NCBI RefSeq assembly: GCF_037126465.1
Contig: NC_088209.1
Coordinates: 24,805,146-24,869,145 of the forward strand
Length of the DNA: 64,000 nt
From: Ornithodoros turicata
Taxonomy: Eukaryota > Arthropoda > Arachnida > Ixodida > Argasidae
Direction of reading: 5' to 3'
The notes below the pieces were generated by a model. The model was not told the DNA's origin and ran no database searches. It saw only the letters and a program-made list of their open reading frames with translations. The position numbers were made by a program, and so were the translations under genes. This document shows, piece after piece, positions 54,259-64,000 of the stretch (positions within the stretch are counted from its first letter, which is position 1; each line of letters starts with the position of its first letter).

Positions 54259-57200
54259 GTAGGAGGACGGGTGGGGGGAGAGTCTGATGGGGGGAGGCTT
54301 GGTCATCCAAGCCTGTTTCCGTTCACGATGCACCTTGCGTGGGTGTTTGCATTTCCGTTCGAGTTTTCCGTTCTCTGTGAAGGGTTCAGACCGGAGTTTG
54401 TCCTGTCGCCAGTCTACCGTAACGTGTTCTCAGCGGCAGAGAAGCGGAAGTGTGGTTTAATCGGTGGCCGATGGTGCTGTAATGCGGTCTCCAAAGTGGA
54501 CAAGTGGAGTTGGTCTCGATTGGCAGAGAGGAAGTTGAATTGGGCTCGCATTTTCTTCTTTTCCCGCTTGTTTGGAAACTGGGCGAGGTGCACTCGCACT
54601 CAAAAGGAACGCACGACCACGAGGATATTGACGACTTCTTTTGACTGGACAGAGCACACGCACGCACACGCACACACAAAAAAAGACAGAAAAATAGGCA
54701 AAGATCGTGAAAGCAAAAAGAAACCAGGTGATAACGAACGAACGAAAGACAAACATGTACTAAGAAAGATAATACAAGTAAGTTAAAATAGAACAAACCA
54801 TACGATAGCAATAGGTGACAATGATAGAATAACAATGGTATGCATCTGGATTCCTATACGCTATACGTTAATATACTATCCTGCTACGATAGTAACTCGA
54901 TGCATCACATTTTTCCAAAGCATGACAAAGTAGCTCCGCTCATAAAATCGTCACGGATAGTGAAAGGCCATTCGGCAAACTGCCCGGCGGACGAACAAAT
55001 ATTTTTTTCTTGTAATGTCACTGGGACTCCTTTGAATAAGATGAGTTCCACGTGGGTTTTACAACACAGTTGTCCCTCTTCAATGCCCAACCACAGAGAG
55101 GGCCATCGAGTCCACTTGACCTCGTTGTGATGACAGTCCCTAAACGGGATGCCACACACGCACGCTCCTTTCTTTCCCTTGTGTAGTCCTTTTATTAGCA
55201 TACAAAAAAAAAAGGGAAGTTTCCGTTCACTCACTCTAGAGACGAACGTTCCTATGGCATGACATCTTTTCAATGTGTGTGCATCGCAGTGTGTTTTGTC
55301 GACCATGCGAGACGTTGTTTGTAATGGCGCGATATCCTCTCCCGCTTCTTCTTTTTTTTTTATCTGGTCGTCTGAACATATGTATTCTGCCCTGCCTGAT
55401 GCTCTGTCCTATGTCTGGTTATCCTTTTTTTTTCTTTTTTGTTGCAGCGTGTAAAGTGTGTCCTAGTACTAGGGCGCGTATGATGCTCAGACTCAGAGTC
55501 AAAGTGCAAAGTTTTTCGTTTAAATTCGCTTCCAGCTATTTTTAATGAAACTTTATAATCAGCGCTTTCGCAGCCGTGGCATCATTGTTAGTAACTTACT
55601 GATTCTGTTCTCCAAAGTAATCAAAGCCACGAGACAAACCTTGTCGACCAAGTTCTTCACAATAGCTCAAAATAACTCACATTTACATCTGTCCCTCGCT
55701 CTGGTGAGGGGTGACGTCAGCCAGGTTGCCATAACTCATGCTGACGTCTCTGCGATAACCTACACCATGCCATTCGTTTTTGTGGTCTATCTCAAAAACT
55801 ACAACCCTCTGCTGGAGGAAATTTTTGCATTTGGCACTTTCCACACGCAACTGTCAGTCGAATATAAAACCAATCGCAAAATCCGTGAACAGCTATACAG
55901 ACCATCCATGTAAAATAAAATGAGCCGCAGAGTGAACTTTCACCTTACACATTCTACGAGCTATATATTCATAACGATGCCTCTTAAGATGGGGTTTGTA
56001 AATTGTCCGGTGAAACCCAAATCTCAGACGGCAAACAAGGTAGACGTAAGACGTATACACACGAAGGTCCTCTTTTTGTCCGTGACATCTCTTTCGTATG
56101 TCCCATGCAGACGACAATACGCGAAAGCGACGGGCGGTCTTCTGTGTGGTCTGGGTGGATGGATCAGATGTCATTTCGTTCATTCTGCTCAAGTATTGCG
56201 GTTGAAGAAGAGCTCTCCTTTGAATGGCCATTGGAAAAGACGGGTGTTGTGTAGGCACACGGTGTTCAGCGGGTGAAATGGAGCGATGAATTCTTTACAC
56301 AAAACTGGGCCTCTGCTCGAGAGACCTCCAGCACGTTTTTCATGCGCACCGGCTACAAGCATGTTTGAAGCAAGAACAACGACGACAGAAAAAAAAAAAA
56401 AAAAGGAGCAATGGGTATGATTTTTGAAGCAGCAGGAAATCTTGACTGCCACTTTAAAGTCATTGACGTTCACTATGGTGAGCTACACGAGATTCATCCT
56501 CAGCCTATTTTTCTTTTTTTGCTCTTTCTTTTATTGAAACTTTGAGGTTACTTTCACTTGTCCATTACCAGACTTTGTTTGGACACAGGAAAAGAAAGGG
56601 AAAAGAAGGCGAAATAACCGGCGCATTCAGACAGCTGGAAACGTCAAAGCAACTCCCTCATGTAGCGCCGTGATGATATGGGTGAGTCTGTTTGAGCCTG
56701 CATGGTGGAATGTAACTGTTCCGAGGCCGAAACACACAAACAGACGAACACGACACAAGCCTCGAGTGCCGAAGAACCTGAACAACTGAAGATATGGTCG
56801 ATTGCAGCCGCTGTCTGGCTTTCTCGACGACTGCCGTATTTTCAGAAATGCGTAGTTTCCTATAGATGCCCAGTGTGGTCCCCGTATGGCTGGGGAAGAT
56901 CCTGCACACTTTATGTGTATCCTTAACTGGAATAACTGAAAAGATAGCTTCCTCTGTTATGGTCGGTACTGACCCATCATAGTCTCAGTTTTTCTGTTCG
57001 GTGCTGAGTAACGACATATCTTCTTCGTACTGCCTTCGTGGAAACTACGTGCCTTGGTGTCCCGCGTCCTGTAGGATATTGTTTCGAATACCCTGAGGAA
57101 CGCTGAGACAGCGCAGAGTCCTTTGTGAACGTGAAAACTTTTGCGAATTGGCCGAGGCTTGAATTAGGTGTTACTCGCTTGTTAATCTCCATGCAGGCCT

Positions 57201-57744
57201 CCTTACCAGATGGCGCTTGAATTCGCTGAGTTATTGATGTGTACATGTCGATACTCGTTTCCGCTAACGTGCTGGCGCGTTCCATGCTGCGGTCATGCTG
57301 TCAGCTAGGCCGGCTGAGGTCGGACATTTCGAGCTACATCGGCACCGCTAATAGTGAAGGGCCAGAGACACACGAACTATTCACTTCGGAGCAGACCGTT
57401 GCCAACAGGACTACGAGTTGCAATGCAGTCAAGGTACAATGTGGCATATCCTCTTCGCGTGTATCAGGAATTCCATTAGGCGTAATGTTTAGCAAGGTAT
57501 ATCGTACATCAAGCGGCATGTACAGATTGCAACTAGCAACTGACAATCGAACAAACAGGAGAACGAACACAATGCAGTCGAGCACGTGGCATGCATATTA
57601 ACCAATGTCATGATGTGCACATGGCTACAAGCCATGCAATGAAACGATACGCATAGCACGGGGCAATACCAGATCGGTTTCCTTATTCTTGTCTGGCCTT
57701 TTACTGTAAACGGTACACATTGTCGTACAATGCGTACAAACACA
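54259..57744. other. Long non-coding stretch
   Basis: CACACGCACG-type runs (54656-54678), A-runs (56389-56404) and pyrimidine tracts. Frames of 100-170 codons (54271-54786, 54386-54835, 55545-55913) show no domain or splice context. I see no SINE or MITE. Confidence 0.45.
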
Positions 57745-57825
57745 CTTGTTGTACGTTACTGTACGTACACAACGTGTACGTACGTTACACGTTGTGTACA
57801 AGTACACACTGTACTTGTTGCAAAA
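57745..57825. repeat. Cluster of GTACGTAC / ACACGTTGTGTAC palindromes
   Basis: GTACGTTACTGTACGTACAC, AACGTGTACGTACGTTACAC and GTTGTGTACAAGTACAC contain overlapping small palindromes in both orientations. Probably a slippage or cruciform-prone patch. Confidence 0.6.
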
Positions 57826-57884
57826 GGTTAAATCGTTGTGTTTGGGACAGCTGAAGTACAGCTGTAGGGAAGCCGTCGTTCGTA

Positions 57885-58264
57885 CACTCTAAAAACAGAG
57901 CTTCACCGCAGAGCACGCTCCCAGCCAACCATTGTCTCGAATGACAACGTTCTCTCCCTTGATTTAATGAAAACGGGAGGCATACGCCATTTTTGTGGAA
58001 ATTATGCACTGCATAATGCCACAAAAATGGTGTAAAACCCCCGTTTTCGGGAAATCAAGGGAAAGAACGATGCCATTTTGGGGTAATCGCAAGCTGTACA
58101 ACATCTTGTCCCAATATTGGACAGATATTGGCAATGTCGGCCCAGTATTGGACCAAGATTTTGCCAGTATTGCCAATATTGGTCCAATATTGGGCCGAGA
58201 TGTTGTGCTGCTCGGGATATGGTTGGCTAGGAGGGTGCTATGCGATGAAGCCCTGATTTAGAGC
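57885..58264. mobile_element. Foldback MITE, family A copy 3, carrying another foldback
   Basis: The left end CACTCTAAAAACAGAGCTTC is intact; the right end ATGAAGCCCTGATTTAGAGC is decayed. The interior GAAAACGGGAGGCATACGCC pairs with TGGTGTAAAACCCCCGTTTTC, read with mismatches. The right arm is interrupted at 58088-58216 by a CCCAAGCAGCACAA-group element. Confidence 0.88.
58088..58216. mobile_element. Foldback element, CCCAAGCAGCACAA group, copy 4
   Basis: It starts CGCAAGCTGTACAACATCTT and ends GAGATGTTGTGCTGCTCGGG, a diverged terminus. AT lies on both sides (58086-58087, 58217-58218). The interior repeats CCAATATTGG-like units as in copies 1 and 2. Removing it restores family A order. Confidence 0.85.
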
Positions 58265-59369
58265 CCAGTCGTCCTCCATCCGCCTTTTTATTTTTTTGCT
58301 ATAGTCGTGACGACGCCCACTTCTGTGTGGCCAACAACGTCGAGCCGATCCTGCCATAACCCCCCCCCCCCCTCTGTTTTTACAGTGTACATCGTCGATA
58401 TATTATAACAACTGCGCTGTTCTCGGGATCCTTCCGTTCAGTTTCAACGTGTCTTGCTGACATGCGCGACAGGTACAAAAGGACCACACCCGTTCGCTAA
58501 GACAGCCTCACTTGTAGATGCATACAGGGACACGAGTCGGCCTTCCTTCAGCCCTGTCGCGATATAATTAGCGTATGCCTCATTGTAAACAGTTCATTAC
58601 GCGACAAAAAAACTCCACCCGTCGTCGCGTGGCCGCCAAGTCACGCTGTAGTGTACGAGCGACACCCGAAAGCGGTAGTCAGCGGCATCGATTGTATTGA
58701 AATGAAGCGGGTCATCGGCCAATGCTGGCTCTTCCTTGAGTCAACCTCTTTCCCATCAGGACGGGCGGGGTGGAAACCTCCCGTCACGGTTGCCTAGCTG
58801 GCATCCGCTCCCTAGAGCGGTCGACACTGTATCCGGTGGTCCTATTGTTCCTAGCATTTTTGGATGAACGGTTCCGACCGAGTCCCGGCCCGAGCTTGCA
58901 TGCGACAGTCAAACATGCATCGGTATTACGTTTCTCACACGCCTCAGTATACCAGCTGGTATACTGTGAGTAAAGTTGTGCTGTGCAATAGCGGGCCGCG
59001 CTTGGTAATTCGAGTTGTGGTAATTCGAAGTGGCACAAGAAATGACTAAACAGGACACAATTCCCTGTAGTGTAAGGTACTTTATTTATCGTACAGTACA
59101 ATAAACTCCTCTTAGTTTCTGAAATTACGAATGGAAGTTTTAGGACGATGTATGGTTACAAGGAATTAGGGGAAGCCAATACAAATTTTCATATAGTTTT
59201 TAATTAGATCCATTTAAGTAAAAAAAAAAAGAACGAAGGTGGCAATGCAAAAACGCAACGCCTGATTCAACAAAAATTCAACAAAAGCCTACATCAGGTA
59301 AAATAATTGGTATAAAACCTCATCATCGTCATCACTCATCGTTCGCCACTCATATTAGACTCCCTAGCT
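58265..59369. other. Non-coding stretch
   Basis: A C-run at 58360-58373 and a perfect 22-bp palindrome at 58945-58966 (CAGTATACCAGCTGGTATACTG in two 11-bp halves, with a CAGCTG E-box centre). No gene. Confidence 0.45.
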
Positions 59370-59452
59370 ATGGGGTAGCGTTCCGGTCCTACAGTGGAAA
59401 ACCTCCCCACCTCATCATCAGAATATATCTGTTGTTGTTATAAAACAAAAGA
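59370..59452 (+). mobile_element. 3' end of a (GTT)n-tailed retroelement, copy 4
   Basis: CTATGGGGTAGCGTTCCGGT, GAAAACCTCCCCACCTCATC ATCAG, then GTTGTTGTT. Collinear with copies at 42.6 and 51.7 kb. Confidence 0.65.
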
Positions 59453-59572
59453 TAAAAATCATTGTCGCAGCGCTACCATCTGAGAGATGCTAAGTTAGCA
59501 GTTCGGTACCACCAGCCACGTATCGGTAATGTGCAAGTAATTTAGCGCCGTTGACATGTGATGCTGCATGAT

Positions 59573-59731
59573 AACAGTGAGTTTTAGTGAACCATTTTCG
59601 CTAAAACGGTTCGCAAACGGTTTCGCGGATGACCAGTGAGAAGGGGAAGTGAATCGAAACGTGATCATCTGATTGGGTCGTGACAAAACTGTTCGCGAAC
59701 CGTTCCATTGAAAACGATTCACTAAAACTCC
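59573..59731. mobile_element. Foldback element with AACAGTGAGTTTTAGTGAAC end
   Basis: The left end is AACAGTGAGTTTTAGTGAAC and the right end GATTCACTAAAACTC. Inner arms TTCGCTAAAACGGTTCGC / GTTCGCGAACCGTTCC pair. The terminus is that of the 16.93- and 30.38-kb elements, while the interior is different. Confidence 0.8.
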
Positions 59732-59804
59732 CCCAGTAGCGAGTTTTCCACTTTTTAAAAAAAATCTATAACATTACATTATATCACATTGGTAGATCGG
59801 AAGC

Positions 59805-59956
59805 TGTTCACGATAACGGTTTCGAAAGCAAGATAAGCCAATCACCCTGTTTCCTTCAAGTGAGGGCACCACATTGCTGAGCTTGGATTTGATAACTTCC
59901 TTAATCATATCGTTTTCTTATAGAGTTGTTCCGATGTACTAAAACTCACTAATATA
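59805..59956. mobile_element. Partial element: arm of the 30.5-kb palindrome joined to an ACTAAAACTCACT end
   Basis: TCACGATAACGGTTTCGAAA, GATAAGCCAATCACC, CCTTCAAGTGAGGGCACCAC and ATTGCTGAGCTTGG follow the order of the right arm at 30.85-30.92 kb. It then runs to GTACTAAAACTCACT. This ties the palindrome at 30.5 kb to the GAGTTTTAGT-ended group. Confidence 0.6.
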
Positions 59957-60098
59957 CAGAGCTTTAGTAGACCGTTGTTAACGTTATCTACAGTATCTAC
60001 CGCAACAACAGAATTCCCGGTCGCCGATGCCGCGGTTGGTTGCGACAGGCACGATATACGCTTACGTTGACGTTACCAGCGGTTAACTAAAACTTTCT
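59957..60098. mobile_element. Foldback element with GAGCTTTAGTAGACCG end
   Basis: Left GAGCTTTAGTAGACCGTTGT TAACG pairs imperfectly with right CGTTACCAGCGGTTAACTAA AACTT. It is the third member of the ACTAAAACT group within 600 bp. Confidence 0.6.
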
Positions 60099-61275
60099 AT
60101 ATTGTGTAACCGCTCCACAACTGCGCCTGTACTGGTGTTAAACACCTGGATCGATCCAGTCTTGTACTTTCCTGTACTTTGATAGAAGTCTCACGCAGTT
60201 CACTAATCTTGCATCGGGAAAACGGCAAACAACACGCACTACATAACAAACGTTCTTTCGGGTCACAGTAATTGAGCGACGTTAATTGAAACGGTAGATA
60301 CAATAAGATAACGACAATAAATATAGCCTACGGGAAACAAATGAGTGGGAAATCGAGTAGTATTAGGACCCGTGCGGCTCCATGCATTTATCCCTGTAAA
60401 CAGGGACAGCGCAACAGTGGGAACAAAGCGAAAGCAAAAATAAAAGAGCAAGGAAACTCCCGTCGAGCCACCACCTTTTGAGAGGCCGACAAGGCATCCT
60501 TCACTTTCATGAATGAACGTATACTACCTGCCAGACCAGAAATGGGCCCCCCCCCCTCCCCCCTACACTATCGACGAGTCACAGGCAACACTGATGAATG
60601 AAAATGACAGTAGCTCTGCTGCTTTTCTTTCTTTTCTTTTCTCGTGTGCTGTTCATTTCCCATCACACTGCTACGAGTATTTTCCTTCTGCTACATTACA
60701 TTTCTGTTGCAACCAAGCAGTCCTCGGTGGACGGAACGAAGACAGGAAGAAAAGAAAGAAGAAGGAGAAGAGGAAAAAAAGAGCGAGACGTAATCATGGA
60801 GCCAGGATAATAGAGGACAGAAGAGAGCGGTGTTTCCACCTACACGAACTGCCGGTAACACTAGAAGCCCGTCATTTGCGATCACACTAGACACTGTAGG
60901 GTAATAGTAGAGAAAGACCGTCTTGCCCTCCGCTGAATAAAAAAAAAAGGAAAAGCAGTATACGACATACGGCAGTTTCCAGCGGAAGGACAAGTTTTGT
61001 TTCTGCCTTCTCTTTTGCCAAGGCATACAGTTGAAGTTGAATGTCTTGCACAAGTTATTATTTTTCGTTGGCTTTGTTTTGGGAAAATTTGTTACACTTC
61101 TACACACACTTTACTCCAGACTGCACGCGCACTAAGGCATGCAACTACAGGTGACAAAGCGTACAGTTCGAACGTATAAGTGCAAGTATACAATTTAAAA
61201 ACTTTAGTAGTGGTGGTAGTATTAGAACTTAGTAGGAAAAAAAAATTCGACCTACGTTTCCATTTTTTTCTTTCC
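60099..61275. other. Non-coding stretch
   Basis: A C-run (60547-60562), purine-rich DNA at 60740-60785 and A-runs. Frames here have no domain. Confidence 0.45.
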
Positions 61276-61460
61276 ACTTCTAATCTAATCTAATCTAATC
61301 TTGAAGATACGAAGGCAGAAAAATAGGCGATGTCAAGTTGCCGGTGGGAAGTAAATCAAAGAGTGATGTTAAACGGTAGGAGCAACTTATTTATTTACAC
61401 ATGGTAACGAGACTTTCGTGCACGAGACTGCACTTCTTCAGGCACTTCTTCTAATCTAAT
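61276..61460 (-). mobile_element. Hammerhead-core element inserted in a TAATC array
   Basis: TTCTAATCTAAT occurs on both sides (61278-61300 region and 61447-61458), suggesting insertion with target duplication in a TAATC array. On the minus strand CTGAAGA is at 61441-61435, a GTGCA-GTCTCG-TGCAC hairpin at 61433-61418 and GAAA at 61417-61414, followed by GTCTCGTTACC, where a short stem III ending in UA can be drawn. This matches the CUGANGA-stem II-GAAA order of hammerhead ribozymes without any change in the core boxes. Stem I is not obvious. Confidence 0.6.
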
Positions 61461-62394
61461 ATAATCTATACAATTTACCCTATGTGTATTTCGATGCAGG
61501 TCAATTTGCTGTATTTACTGTGCTTTGTTTTCTGCAGAATATGGCCTTTCAAATGGTACGTTCTGTAGAACACACAATTTAGAAGGGCGTTTTACAAAAT
61601 ACCCTTCAGTAAACTTAGACTAAAACAGTAAACTTACGCCACAAAGATGTGTACCACAGGGCAAAAGGATTCAAGTGTCAAGGAATCTTTATTATGCACA
61701 CGGCCATGGTATTAATTACAAGGTGGGACGGTATAGGGTTGACCCAGCTTTATAGTCCCTATTATATACGAGCACATATGACACTCTCTTTGTAAAAAAC
61801 AAAATTATACAAAAGCACGAAGACACCCGATATTATTTACCGGAGCAATTTACACTCGAAAAGCGTAAAAAAAAAAAAAAAATTACTGTGTAGCTTTGTT
61901 GTTGCCTTGTTATTAGCAGACATGCACAAGACAGAAATAATGAGGGCAATAACAAATTACTTCTGCTAAACCCCTACTGCAAATATTACTTTCAACTATT
62001 CTACCTATCTGCTATAATGAAGTCATCATTCTGAGCGGCCGATTTTGGCACACACATCAGTTATGTCAAGTGCGAACGGATGCTTGGCGGCTCATTTCCT
62101 GTCAGTCGAATTAGTTCGGTAATAATGAAGTTGTTCAGGGGTCTGCACGTGTATTCTTGGTACTTCCGTTTCCTGTTTTCTTTTTTAGAGGGTTTTCTCC
62201 CTCGAAAACACCGGGTAACTCCTACAGCCGAAATAAATAACCTCGTCTTATATACTAGAGGCTATATACTTCTTGACAATGTCGAAAGTAGTTTGGGGTT
62301 CTTACAAACATGCCAGTAAAGTCGCGACTGGAGGTTGTTTTAATAGTCTCCTAGTCTCCTAATCTGCGTAGTTTCACTTAATATTTCTTTTTGA
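61461..62394. other. Non-coding stretch
   Basis: A 16-A run near 61867-61882. No gene or shared repeat recognised. Confidence 0.45.
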
Positions 62395-62678
62395 TTCCGT
62401 GTTAGCGCTGCGAAGCAACTGTGGTTATGAGCGCCGTGCAGATGTGCACAGATGGAGAGAGGACAGCAGACAGCAGGAAGGAGACGGGGGAGGGGGGTTA
62501 GTATGCGTCCTGGGCCGAGTTCAGGGGGAACAGTGCCGACATTCGCCTGGAAAGCCTTCGGAAAACCCAGGGAAAACCTCAGACAGCACAGCCGGTGACA
62601 GGATTCGAACCCGAGTACCTCTCAGTCTCGACGTGACATGGCCAGCACGCCAAACACTCGGCCACACGAGCCTTTATT
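62395..62678 (-). mobile_element. tRNA-derived SINE, family B, most complete copy
   Basis: On the minus strand: head TGGCCGAGTGTTTGGCG with box B GGTTCGAATCC, then CACCGGCTGTGCTGTCTGAG GTTTTCCCTGGG, GAACTCGGCCCAGGACGCA, a C/T-rich linker, and the tail CACAGTTGCTTCGCAGCGCT AACACGG. This copy defines the order used to read the split copy at 835-1390. No clear target duplication. Confidence 0.85.
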
Positions 62679-64000
62679 TTGTAATTTTTTCCCGTGCTCA
62701 TGAACAGCGTATAAGCAGAGCGGCGGCGCACTTCGGTTATAAAATGAAGCAGATAAAACTCGAAAAATGGTCATCACGGAAAAATTATGCTGGAAACGAC
62801 CTCTTAAAAGTGCTACAAATTTGATAAAACATATCAGTGTTAGGCTCCTATCATTGTATACATTACTTGAAGCCGCGACAGTGGTGCTATATTATACAGA
62901 CAGTAAAATGATAAAATAGCATGTCACTCCGGGCAGACTAATGTCTTGCATGGTTCATCGGTCTGTAGTTATGGTCCATCGGTCACCTGGTTTTCTAGTT
63001 CACAGCTGTCCTTGCTTGTGTGTGTGTGTGTGTGGGGGGGGGGCAGAGAATGACTTTGCTGCTTGCTTATGAGCTTGAGTTCTAGCAAAAGCTAACACAC
63101 GCACGGGTCGTTTGTCTGCGCCACTCTTACCGTGAAGAACTGTCCCATCTATATACCAGGACAGAGCGCCGTCGTTTTTTAGTGAAGTCAGCGTTCCTCT
63201 TTGCTAAATGCTATAAAGGTATCGTAATTCATGCTGAGAAATACAGAATCTCATGGCCATGCATGTACATTCTCCTGCTGCTGTTAGAACGTTAGCACAG
63301 CATTTGTACTCGACGCAGTTCCACATATTTGATTACAATTTCAGATTATCACAAGTAACGGTCCTTAGATATAGGTACCAACGTCAAGCGCCACCGCCGC
63401 CGCTACGAACGACAAAGGTTTAACGTACTACTCAACTTAGAAACCACTAAAAGGAAGTCCCTGCGAGAAAAAAAAAAAAACTTTCGAGGTGGCACGTTTG
63501 CTGACACCTCTGCCACAATAAAGTCTTAACATCGCTTCCTACCCCCCACCGTGGTGCTGGACCTCGCATTCTAACAGTGCACGACCATTGCCTTTTATAC
63601 AGACGTTTTAGTGCATGTGACGTACGGAATACAAACATGCATCTCAACTATGGCAGCCACCCTATACGTGACTTTTTTCATTTTCTGCTCTAAGGTGTCG
63701 TCTTCCTCACAAGGTGGTGGTCGCGTTGAGTGCGGAGCAGCATAGAGGCAGAGGTGACGACGTACAAGCGTTTTTTCGCGCTTGGTTTGCGCGTGATCAC
63801 AACATGCAACGACCCTGAAAAAATGTCAGCGGTCGCGTTTGTTTCGGAAAGGTTCAGCGTTGTGCATCATGGGACAAGGACTGTTGCGTGACGCTACTGC
63901 AAACAGGGAGCACTTTATTTCGCCAGGGTGGGCTCGGTTTGCAGCTTGACGAATTGTAGCGGGCAATGCGTCGTGTGAGATCACTTATTAATAGTGGTTA
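62679..64000. other. Non-coding stretch to the window end
   Basis: (GT)n followed by a G-run at 63017-63042 and an A-run at 63467-63480. CAAGGTGGTGGTCGC and other GC-rich DNA follow, but no exon, RNA or repeat is recognised. Confidence 0.45.

Noticed and set aside
54271..54835. Frames of 171 (plus) and 149 (minus) codons
   Set aside because: They overlap on opposite strands and include CA/AAAG simple repeats; no domain.
16929..60098. Helitron ends for the AACAGTGAGTTTTAGT group
   Set aside because: No TC 5' end or hairpin-CTRR 3' end could be seen; the elements have inverted ends instead.

Overview
This window reads as repeat-rich nuclear DNA of an arthropod, most likely a chelicerate such as a tick. 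The support is the pattern of repeats: tRNA-headed SINEs with an AAAGAACC-CAGGTGG-type body and a CGACGTAAACACCC-AATTATTA-type tail, LINE C-termini ending in a CCHC knuckle followed by LGP, LINE or SINE tails of CATCATCATC and (GTT)n type, and many foldback DNA elements. Base composition is near balanced. Nothing looks bacterial, viral or organellar. The taxon is an inference from repeat style, not from a diagnostic gene.

No complete protein gene is visible. The best host coding sequence is one internal exon on the minus strand (5478-5728), with clean splice sites on both sides and an uninterrupted reading frame whose product I do not recognise. A second, weak candidate is a possible signal-peptide first exon at 54150-54258 on the plus strand. 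The rest of the window behaves like intron or intergenic DNA; most open frames are short, overlap repeats and carry no recognisable domain.

Layout. 0-12 kb: a small palindrome, a SINE split by a foldback MITE, a TA-flanked MITE, the exon, a hAT-like element holding a SINE fragment and another MITE, a large foldback, and a SINE with 17-bp target duplications. 12-24 kb: another SINE, palindromes with hammerhead-ribozyme-like cores, a chain of hairpins, a LINE C-terminus, a CCCCTGACACACGG-ended element and a decayed mariner transposase. 25-40 kb: two copies of one hAT-type non-autonomous family with 8-bp target duplications, a foldback with a 73-bp tandem interior, a SINE with 15-bp target duplications, nested palindromes at 30.4-30.9 kb and 35.8-36.3 kb, and a GC-rich block. 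41-54 kb: four-copy (GTT)n-tailed 3' ends, three LINE C-termini or tails, one LINE insertion with a twin-priming inversion and intact target duplications, a 119-bp near-perfect palindrome, and two large foldbacks. 57-64 kb: a MITE containing another foldback, a cluster of GAGTTTTAGT-ended elements, a second hammerhead-like element in a TAATC array, and a SINE.

The most interesting content is not a gene system. It is (i) a foldback group with a fixed CCCAAGCAGCACAA terminus, unrelated interiors and 2-bp target duplications of four different sequences; (ii) repeated nesting of foldbacks in the centres of other palindromes; (iii) hammerhead-ribozyme-like cores, some on both arms of inverted repeats; and (iv) the twin-primed LINE. 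All calls were made by eye; copy identities and boundaries need alignment.
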